Positions 56,521 to 64,000 of a DNA stretch of 64,000 bases are shown piece by piece. Where the stretch lies: the NCBI GenBank assembly GCA_018350325.1, contig JAEVLN010000005.1:196142-260141 (forward strand), written 5' to 3'. The notes under the pieces are model-generated. The model made no database searches. It was given only the letters and a program-made list of their open reading frames with translations, and had not been told where the DNA came from. Within the stretch, counting starts at the first letter, position 1, and every line of letters starts with the position of its first letter. This stretch comes from Globodera rostochiensis (lineage: Eukaryota > Nematoda > Chromadorea > Rhabditida > Heteroderidae). Made by a program: the position numbers and the translations under genes.

Positions 56521-58036
56521 TTGGAAATTAAAAACAAATTCTGCTACAAATATTGAATAACAATTAAAAATAAATTTTAAAAAATAGCTTTAACGAAAGC
56601 AAAATAAATCAAAATGATATTAAAGGCTGTAAACGATAAAATTCATATTAAATTCAAAATATTAACCCACTGAGAAATAAAATGTAATGCAAATAGTAAA
56701 TTATTTGACACAATAAGAAGAGAATTTAAATTTACTTTATTTAGACTAAGTCCACACATTCACTTGTCTCGATGAAACTTGTGGTGAAAAAAATGAAAAA
56801 ATGAAAATTTTGCCTTAGCCCAATTACGGAATGAAAGACCAGTTTTTCAAAAGTGATCAAGTTATGGTCTGATCAATTTTAAGCAAAAATTTAAAAAATT
56901 AAATTTTGGAATTTAAATTTTTTAAAATATAGTAAAATTAGCATAAAAAGCTGATCTAAAAAAAAAATTGCCCTGCTATGACCACAACTAATTATTAAAA
57001 TTCATTTTATAAAATAATTGAGACGATTTTTTGTATCAAAATTTAATTAGTTTAATAAATGTGCCTAATTTAATAACAATGTTGTCGTCCTTAGGACCAA
57101 ACTAATATTTCTAAGATAATTAAATGCATTTATCATTATTGTAATTATTATATAAACATAACAGCTTTAGTATTTGTATCAATTCATCAATTATTGAAAG
57201 AATTATATTTAATGGAAAAACGCTAACTGAACTCGATACCCATGCTTCTCTATCTTCCTAGAAATCCATTTATTAGAAAAAGTTTATAATGTCTTAAAAT
57301 AACTAATTTTAAAAATTATTAAAACAACTGATAATAACGATTAATTTTCGACGGCCTTTTGATTTAGATATCTTTTTAAAGATAGTCTGAAATGATAATT
57401 TAACAATAACATTCCTTAATTTTTAAAATTATTTGATTTATTTTGTTGTTTAACTTCATTTTACAATAATTTATTTGGTGGCATCTCGTGCAACCTGCCA
57501 TACAATCTGGTTGATTCCTTTAATTTTAAATTTTCAGCGTAAAATTATTATGTTATTTATTGCACGGGAATTACAGACCTCGTAATATATATCGCCATGT
57601 TCTTTAAGCAAACAATGCTGACGCAATTTTTGAAGCGTTTATAAAATTCAGCAAAAAATAAAGTTAATCGCAATTAATTAGATACAAATTAATCGTCGAA
57701 TTTTTTCCCCAGTTTCCAAAATAATATTTGAATAAAAATTTGGCATCACTTTGGAAATTAAATAAAATAATGGGACATATATTATGCAAGTCGAGCATTT
57801 CAATATTCATATTGGGAGTATACTTTAAGAAACTAATAAAAAAAAACAATGCCTATTATGAAAAAAATGCGCATAAACATTGGGCGGCCACACATTAATA
57901 TAATTTAAACGCGTAAAAACCAGTCGGCATCGTTGTCCATGCCTAAATATAATGATTAACAAAATAAATGCAACAGAAAAGAATGTTCCGGAAGCAATAT
58001 TTAATTAAAACAATTTACAATATTTAAATGTTATAT
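56521..58036. other. AT-rich stretch with weak islands
   Basis: Short GC patches at 57480-57515, 57565-57620 and 57900-57945. The last has a good minus-strand acceptor (TTATATTTAG) before MDNDADWFLRV or AWTTMPTGFYAFKLY, both ending in stops. Not called. Confidence 0.4.
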
Positions 58037-58230
58037 AGTGTGCTAAAAAGAGAGGCAGACGGTTAGAGTAAGTTGGTTATCTTTTGAACAAATAGTGTGC
58101 TAGAAAGAGAGAGTCAGGCGGCGAGAGTAATTTGGACATCAATGAACCCATCTAAAATTTTCTCAACATTTGATTTTTGAGAAATAGTTGCTAAAAAGAG
58201 AGAGTCAGGCGGCGAGAGCAATTTCACCGA
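58037..58230 (+). repeat. R1 dispersed repeat, degraded units
   Basis: Two to three partial units with GTGTGCTAAAAAGAGAG, GAGAGTCAGGCGGCGAGAG and GGACATCAATGAACCCATCT. More diverged than the copies at 1-240 and 44866. Confidence 0.8.
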
Positions 58231-58838
58231 CCAAACTAATGAACAAAAAATTTTGTCACCAAAGCAAGTCATAAGGATATGTATCAGGGATGGGAAAATT
58301 TTGTGATTTTTATAATTAAGCATTTTTTTCTTTTATTTAATATTATTTAATTTGTTTTAATTGAATTATTAATAATTTAAATAAAACTCTTTGTTAAATT
58401 ATTTAATAATTTTTAACGTATTTATATTAAAGCCTTACGCGGCCTTTTTCTGGTTTGGTCGGCGATGTTTTCATAAAATTGATTTTATAATTTTGTATTT
58501 GAATGTTGAACTGTTTTTTAATTACATTTTTACTTTTTAAATATATTGTAGGATTTGATAATTTATTAATAATTTAATATTATATTTTAGCCTAAACTAC
58601 TAGGGTCTTCACCTTCACCTTCAACATTTAGTTGAACTGTTTTAATTTGAAAAAAACAAATAAAATAAAAAGCCAAGATAAAACTCAAAACGGAGATTTA
58701 TCAGAGGAATTACATTAATAACTGTATATGCTACTGATGCATTAATTAATTACGCAAAAACAATTTGTAAAAAAAAACAAAATTTTTGGTATTAAAATTT
58801 CTTCACGCCATTAAATTTTATTTAAAACTTTTCCATAT
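58231..58838. other. AT-rich spacer
   Basis: A GC patch at 58435-58470 is open on both strands (minus NIADQTRKRPRK). Nothing decisive. Confidence 0.45.
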
Positions 58839-59119
58839 ATGACAATTATATACTTCGTTGAAGGTGATCGAAGCTCGCCTCGATGTGATACAGGATACAA
58901 AGCTAAAAAATCGTATGACTTGAAAGTTTTGTCTAATTGTTTTACGTTTGAATTAAAAAAAATAAATTTAAAATTAGTAAAATTAAGATGCGACAACAAA
59001 TTAATCATGATCAATCGCAGCCGTCAAAAAAGAAGAGCGTGGGAATGAGCATCGGCTCAGTCCATTTTGAAAGGCCTTACATCCAAGAAAATGTCAAACC
59101 GGTTCAAAAATTTATTTAA
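58839..59119 (+). CDS. Two overlapping plus-strand frames, one probably exonic
   Basis: Frame 1: ATG at 58839, 69 codons to 59048, with a GC-rich start reading MTIIYFVEGDRSSPRCDTGY. Frame 2: ATG at 58988, 43 codons to TAA at 59119, reading MRQQINHDQSQPSKKKSVGM and then SIGSVHFERPYIQENVKPVQ. Frame 2 lies over the second GC island and has the more protein-like composition. Splicing between the two islands would reconcile them (intron roughly 58930-58990), but no clear donor is seen. Confidence 0.33.
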
Positions 59120-59922
59120 TAAAAACTGAATTATAAGCACAAAATATGGCATATAAAGGTTTTTTAAAATATTTTATTTGATTTGTTGATTGTGTTTTTA
59201 AAATCCCTAAAAATTGCTTCAATAAAAAACAAAAATTTGATGACTTCCGATAATGTAAAATAATTAAATTTCCGTTTATTTATTGGTATAAAATGAAAAA
59301 TAAATTTAATCAATTAACAAAATACCGATTAATTCTATAAACATAATATGATATAAAATAATCTTCAATATAACAACTATTGACAAACATAAATATTACA
59401 CATGAAGTTTACTAAACACACAAAATTAAATGTTCCTAAATTTGGAGGCTAGTGTCATCCGAAATGAAAGAAAGAGACGAATCAACATTTGAGGAATAAA
59501 AAATGTCAACAAATGCAATAACATTTAAAACACAATTAAATTTTTTCGCATAAAATTAAATTCAAAAGGTGTATAATTCATTAGACTTTAATGGAAAGAT
59601 TAATAAATGCAGATAAAATTTATTACGTACATTTATTTCTCAGAAAATATAAAAATGATGCATCAAAATTTTTGTAAGTTAAAAAGAATACACTAAAATC
59701 TTAAAAACATCAATATTTTTGAATCAAGATTTAGATATAATTCGTATAAAAATATCAAATAATTAGAGAGTACATTTCTTCACAAAAAACATCGATCTAA
59801 ATGGAAGGCAATTTAGTAACAATTTAAATCAAAATTAAGTGCTAAAAAAAATTCATATCTCTAATGTTTAAATAAGTTTCTCCAATTAAATAAAAATGAA
59901 AGAATATATTTTTTTTCTTTAG
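59120..59922. other. AT-rich spacer
   Basis: One small frame at 59430 (MFLNLEASVIRNERKRRINI) is noted but not called. Confidence 0.45.
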
Positions 59923-59982
59923 TGCATTTTATGAAACTCAGATCGCCAAACGTTGTACAGGCCTTGCTGGGAAGAAAAAACT
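59923..59982 (+). CDS. Candidate 60-nt exon with strong splice sites
   Basis: A pyrimidine-rich acceptor (TTTTTTTTCTTTAG) and a GTAAGC donor bracket 60 nt of GC-richer sequence. Two frames are open: phase 1 HFMKLRSPNVVQALLGRKN and phase 2 AFYETQIAKRCTGLAGKKK. The remaining frame has a stop. The splice sites are among the best pairs in the window, though the frame is unresolved. The exon length is a multiple of three, so it could be skipped without a frameshift. Confidence 0.45.
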
Positions 59983-60789
59983 GTAAGCGAGGAAAAATAA
60001 ATATTTATAATAATTCAAATTATTTATCTGCAATTAATTATTTAAAATAGCTACAAAATAATATATAACAAAAAATGTGCTCTGATATAAAATATCAATT
60101 TTACAAAAAAACTGTTACCTAATGAAAAATAGTAAAACTGTGTCGAACTATTGTTTTCAAGCGCTACCATTTTGTTAACATTTAATAAAAATTAAACTAT
60201 TAGTAACAAATGAATTTTAATCTTCAAACTATTTCTTCGTAATTTATCTAATAAAAATTTTATTATCATATAAAGTTAAATTGTAAATGTTTTATTTTAA
60301 GGCTTTGATTTTCTGCAATAACTGACGAGATAATAATTACAAGATCAATTTTTTCGTTTAATCACTTAGCATCATGGCTTAATTGAAACAATCTCAAAAT
60401 ATACTTAATATTTAAATTTCATCACAAATTTATGATTGCCTTTTATACGATTTTTATTGTCAAGAAACAGATAATTGATAAGATTTTTCTTGATATGTGC
60501 TCTGAGCAGCTGACAGCCGGCCCATTTGTTTGTCTGTTTTTAAAGTGTTTATAAATGTATTAAATAATTAATGACAAAAAAATTGATATTCTGTATGAAA
60601 AGATATTAAAAAAGTTTAAACGAAAGTTGCCACCGACCCCAACCCCCTACATGGCCAACCCCGTTTTTAGGAGTGGGGTTCGGGAGTAATCACTAAATTT
60701 GATTTTCAGCCTCGCGTTATTTTTACTATTCATTTTGATTTAAATAATTAAAAAATAGATAATTCAGGAGCGATAATTCAACGAACGGC

Positions 60790-60857
60790 CATCAACTCGT
60801 TTTTCATCAACTCGTTTTTGGATGAACTCGTTTTTTCTGATTCAACTCGTTTTTTAG
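60790..60857 (+). repeat. Short tandem repeat of TCAACTCGTTTTT
   Basis: Four imperfect units: CATCAACTCGTTTTT twice, then GATGAACTCGTTTTTT and TTCAACTCGTTTTTT with extra bases between. Confidence 0.9.
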
Positions 60858-60898
60858 TAACAAGAAGCATTTATGAGCAGAAAAGGTGTTTCTAGGGG

Positions 60899-60924
60899 TA
60901 TTCGGGGGCTTAGAACCCGAATAT
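60899..60924. repeat. Small hairpin next to the minisatellite
   Basis: TATTCGGG and CCCGAATA form an 8-bp stem with a loop of about 9 nt, within a GC-rich patch. Confidence 0.75.
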
Positions 60925-62022
60925 GACTCCCATTTTGCATAATTCAAAATCCCGACCTGAATTCGAACATTTTTTAAAAAATTTCAATTAATCACAACTA
61001 CTATCAACAGAAAAACCCATAATAATTTGAATTTTATGATATGCTTTTTGCATATTTATATAAATTATTAATTAACTGCTTCCTCATAGTTTACCCAGAT
61101 GCATAAGCTGATAATCAATAAATGTTTATTTATTTAGTTTTTCAAATGGTTGCATAATCATTGAATTTGATTGGGCGTCTTCATTAAAAATCTTAATTTT
61201 CTCATTAATTACGTTTTAAACTATTGTTTCTTTATATTAAAAGAATTTAAATGAATATTTATTTTTGAATTTGCATTAATTCAGTCTTGAATATTTAAAT
61301 TTATTCATATTATCTCCTTCGCGCATTTACGCATGTTCAGATAAAATCCATCGATTTCAAAAAACTATTTCGATATAAATGATTTTAATATTTCTGGAAA
61401 CATTTTAATGTTTTTTTGGATTACATAAAATCGGCGCCAATCCTGCGAAATTTCCAATTTAATTGCGATCACCGATAAGATATTGTTGGTTATAATAAAA
61501 ACAAGTTATGAATATCGTTTCTTCTTTTAATTATTTATTTTTTTTATTCAGCCTTTATGATATGTAAAATTTTTTTTTCTCAATATTTATAATAATTCTA
61601 TGAAAACTTTAATTTATTTTTAAAAGCATATTTTTTATTGGATCGGATTTCAAACTGTTTGTTATGTTTATGTTTATTTAAATTTTCTTTGTTTTTATGA
61701 TTCGCTTCTGGCATTTTTTGTGAAAAGGTTTTAAAAATTAACTTTTGTAATTTTATAAACCAGCCATCTTGTGATCATTGATGAATATTGTTTATATTGT
61801 GATAATTCTGAAATACTATTATATTAATTAATTTTTTTAAAACCAGATAATAAATATAGCAAAATACATAGATTTAAATCTTAGAATGTTATTTTTGAGC
61901 TAGTTAAAACTGTGATTCATTATTTTATTGGTTTATCAAGTATTTTTTAATTTAACGAATCATGATTTAATTTTAAAAATATAATTTTTGTTTTACTCTA
62001 ATAATGATTATTTGCTTTAAAT

Positions 62023-62121
62023 ATGAAAACAAATTATTTTGAAACATTCGCACTGGACACCCAGACGCCTTGTCCACAATGCTTGCAAAGCCAGCACGAT
62101 CGAGTCATTTCAATTAAATAA
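62023..62121 (+). CDS. 32-codon small open frame with CxxC
   Basis: ATG at 62023 to TAA at 62119-62121, reading MKTNYFETFALDTQTPCPQC and then LQSQHDRVISIK. The GC island 62050-62110 sits in the centre of the frame. The Cys-Pro-Gln-Cys pair could bind metal or be chance. No splice sites bracket it well. Confidence 0.27.
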   Translation: MKTNYFETFALDTQTPCPQCLQSQHDRVISIK

Positions 62122-62639
62122 GTAAGAATGAAAAAAGACTTTTAATTTAAATAATTTTTTATCTTAATAATGATTGTTTGATCTAAATATTGAAAACAAA
62201 TAATTAAGAAAAATTACTGCAAATTCTTCGCCTGATTTTATTGAAATGTGTTTCAATTTATATTTTGTTGTATTTAATGGATTGTGTAGTAGAGCAGATT
62301 CATTTTGATTATTATTGAATCAAATATTGGTAATTTTATATAAATTTCATTCGGATTAAATTAGTTTTTTGAAAGCAATCGCGTTATTACCAAATTTCAA
62401 AAATGACAAAAAAAATACAAATTGAAAAATTTGTTGTGAACTTTTTAAAACAAAACAATTGGAACAATTTTGAGCCTCTCTCATATTTAGTTTAAATGGT
62501 ATCATAACATTTCTACTCTTTTGCATTTTTAATTCAATAATTTTGTTGCGTAGTTTTTATGGAAGTATTAGTTTCGGATTGATAGTTTTGCATCCTCCTC
62601 GTTTGTTTGAAGTTGAGTAAAATTTGGTGAACGTTAAAG
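62122..62639. other. AT-rich spacer, nothing supported
   Basis: No GC island. Confidence 0.5.
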
Positions 62640-62773
62640 ATACAATTTCTTGATTTTGCCTTTTTATAAATATATTTATCTTGTTTGTATATTATATGTT
62701 TATTCTATTTATATCCTAAATTTAACACTGACTTGCGCATCCTGGGGGAGTCGAGAGAAGCGAATTTTGACAG
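62640..62773 (+). CDS. Candidate exon with CAG/GTATTT donor
   Basis: An acceptor-like ACGTTAAAG precedes 134 nt ending GACAG before GTATTT. One frame is hydrophobic (YLVCILYVYSIYILNLTLTC, then ASWGSREKRILT) and would be a membrane segment followed by a basic loop. Another reads PKFNTDLRILGESREANFD over the GC island only, and continues to 62867. The donor is good; acceptor and frame are uncertain. Confidence 0.3.
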
Positions 62774-62922
62774 GTATTTATTTAAAAAAATTAATATTAT
62801 CATTTCTGTAAAGAAAACAAAGCTGACTACTAGCAATGATCAAAAACCAATTAAAAAAATGTCTTAAATGAATGTTGCTGAATTAAACATAATACATTAT
62901 AATAATTCGGCGATCAACAACA

Positions 62923-63126
62923 ATGATGTTCTCTGTTAAAAAAACTGATCTAAATAAATACGATAGTGCGGGAAATCATCCTCAGGAGTGGTGGCGCGAC
63001 TGGAAAAAATCGGGAAGTGAGCATAAAATAATAAAAATAAAAACCTTATGTTTCATCGCCATACGCTCCGACGTCAATGGCACTACTGTTCAACTTTCAC
63101 AGCTCCTCAGCTTTATTAAATTTTAA
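62923..63126 (+). CDS. 67-codon open frame or first exon with GTGAGC donor
   Basis: ATG at 62923 begins MMFSVKKTDLNKYDSAGNHP, then QEWWRDWKKSG, where GTGAGCATAA would be a good donor in phase 1 (exon 62923-63016). Alternatively the frame runs uninterrupted to TAA at 63126, including a second GC island reading FIAIRSDVNGTTVQLSQLLS. Two islands in one frame from an ATG favour real coding. Tryptophan-rich and hydrophilic; family unknown. Confidence 0.4.
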   Translation: MMFSVKKTDLNKYDSAGNHPQEWWRDWKKSGSEHKIIKIKTLCFIAIRSDVNGTTVQLSQLLSFIKF

Positions 63127-63144
63127 TAAATAAAAGATATTAAG

Positions 63145-63300
63145 GCTGCACAGCGAAGGCCCTCCGCGTACTCGGCACAAATATGTATTTTATATATGCT
63201 ATCACATCAAAAGCGTAAAACAAAGAGGGGATTATTATTTGAAGAAATTCACAACTTCATTAAAATATTAAAAAATTTTAAAAATTATGACAAAAAATAA
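63145..63300 (+). CDS. Candidate terminal exon, 51 codons
   Basis: The acceptor-like AAGATATTAAG opens a phase-0 frame to TAA at 63298-63300: AAQRRPSAYSAQICILYMLS, then HQKRKTKRGLLFEEIHNFIK. The frame stays open through its AT-rich second half, which is less expected by chance. It could follow the 62923-63016 exon, though the phases (1 and 0) do not join directly. Confidence 0.33.
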   Translation, partial: AAQRRPSAYSAQICILYMLSHQKRKTKRGLLFEEIHNFIKILKNFKNYDKK

Positions 63301-63414
63301 TTAATTACCTAACTTTCGTAATAAATAAATTGACAACAAGTTTATTTATCCCCTCTAGTTTTGCTTCCACGTCTTTTTCTTGAAAATCCTGTATTTTAAA
63401 GTATCGATTGTAAT

Positions 63415-63642
63415 TTACTGATAACTCAAATTCACTTTGTGAAAAATAACATATAGCTTCACGGAGAATTCGCTAGCGTACAACATTTTAACAATATCAA
63501 TAATAACAAAATCTTTTCGAAAATAAAAAACATTCATCAACCAGAACAACTTAAATGAAATTAAAAATAACGATGTAGCGCAGCTCGTAATTTTAAATTT
63601 TATATTAATTATAATTATTTCGAATAATTTATATAAAGACAA
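63415..63642 (-). CDS. 75-codon open frame, membrane-type
   Basis: Minus-strand frame from TTG at 63642 to TAA at 63415. Two GC-richer patches lie in the same frame (KITSCATSLFLISF and LYASEFSVKLYVIF). Strongly hydrophobic with a basic spacer (YFRKDFVII). T/A-rich DNA makes hydrophobic frames cheap, so confidence is low. Confidence 0.25.
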   Translation of the reverse strand: MSLYKLFEIIIINIKFKITSCATSLFLISFKLFWLMNVFYFRKDFVIIDIVKMLYASEFSVKLYVIFHKVNLSYQ

Positions 63643-63884
63643 ACAAACAAATAAAATTTAGTGTTAATAAGAAAAATAATATTAATAATTTTGTTTCTTG
63701 TCAGAAGATCTAATTAGTTTTTTTTACCGCCTTTGGTTATAATTAAAAATGTTTAAAAGAATGGTATTAATATTTTTAATTTCTTTTGTTTAAAATATTG
63801 ATTTCTTTCCTATTTAATCATGTCAAGAAAATGCGTGCTGCTTTCTTTTTAATCAATATGAATTATGTAAGGATTTTTTCGCAG
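63643..63884. other. AT-rich spacer
   Basis: No supported feature. Confidence 0.5.
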
Positions 63885-64000
63885 TAGTTCGAGAAACTGC
63901 GAGCTTTCAAAGAATGCAATATTCGAACGGTTCTGGATCTTTTGCGGATGTTATTGAAGCCAAAAAAAAGTATAGCAATGGTGTAAATCATTTTAAACAT
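63885..64000 (+). CDS. Candidate exon running off the window
   Basis: The acceptor GGATTTTTTCGCAG (or CGCAGTAG three bases later) opens a phase-1 frame that stays open to the end of the window: VRETASFQRMQYSNGSGSFA, then DVIEAKKKYSNGVNHFKH. A competing phase-0 frame after CGCAGTAG (FEKLRAFKECNIRTVLDLLR, then MLLKPKKSIAM) ends at a possible GTGTAA donor. The acceptor is strong, and the first frame is preferred for its hydrophilic mixed composition. Partial: it continues beyond 64000. Confidence 0.4.

Larger units (their letters stand above)
59983..62022. other. AT-rich stretch, one minisatellite and one G-rich patch
   Basis: Besides the repeats listed separately, a patch at 60620-60690 has several C4-5/G4 runs (ACCCCAACCCCC) and resembles the end of the 3805-4075 repeat (both carry GTTGCCACC in one orientation). 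A frame at 60498 (MCSEQLTAGPFVCLFLKC) is too short to call. Confidence 0.45.

Noticed and set aside
1..64000. tRNA or rRNA genes
   Set aside because: I looked for GGTTC-A--CC B-box patterns and conserved rRNA stretches. The near misses (for example 20318, 59099) lack a foldable cloverleaf. A covariance-model search would be decisive.
1..64000. Ciliate germline DNA with short gene segments between AT-rich spacers and reassigned stops
   Set aside because: The islands suggested it, and TAA after KVKKRK at 17.7 kb and TAG in the mariner frame could be read as Gln. But the Fic exon has normal GT/AG ends, no pointer repeats or telomere motifs were found, and no island needs a reassigned stop.

Overview
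The window is very AT-rich eukaryotic DNA (about three quarters or more A+T by eye) from a nuclear genome, most likely an invertebrate animal. The support is a mariner transposase fragment, a hAT-type element with an 8-bp target-site duplication, and one exon of an animal-type Fic (FICD/HYPE) AMP-transferase, all set in long non-coding DNA with no rRNA, tRNA or prokaryotic gene organisation. I cannot name the species.

There is no long open reading frame. The longest is 104 codons from a TTG, and by my rough estimate an AT-rich sequence of this length would give one or two that long by chance. What stands out is a series of short GC-richer islands (40-180 bp) at roughly 0.5-2 kb spacing on both strands, some bounded by good GT/AG splice signals. 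The one island I can identify, the Fic-motif exon at 33913-33988 (+), is only 76 nt long and sits between AT-rich flanks. This supports reading the window as small exons in long AT-rich introns. Most other exon calls below are low-confidence, often with a second frame equally open; the reading frame is given where one is preferred.

Layout. 1-240: tandem units of a dispersed repeat (R1). 0.9-1.07 kb: nested palindromes. 2.3-24.2 kb: scattered candidate exons, mostly on the minus strand at 2.3-3.1, 9.0, 13.3, 16.8, 17.7 and 24.1 kb, with others on the plus strand. 24.785-26.218 kb: an element flanked by inverted minisatellites. 28.571-29.710 kb: a complete non-autonomous hAT element. 33.9 kb: the Fic exon. 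36.7-37.14 kb: a 5' mariner fragment. 37.9-43.5 kb: the densest run of splice-bounded candidate exons, plus one-sided partners of repeats located at 13 and 27.6 kb. 44.047-56.278 kb: a near-identical tandem duplication of a 6.1-kb unit, each copy carrying R1, a 63-bp-period repeat and a CCHC zinc-knuckle frame. 58.0-58.2 kb: another R1 array. 58.8-64.0 kb: more candidate plus-strand exons, the last running off the window.

No operon, pathway or multi-gene system can be argued from what is visible. The firm results are the Fic exon, the transposons and repeats, and the tandem duplication.
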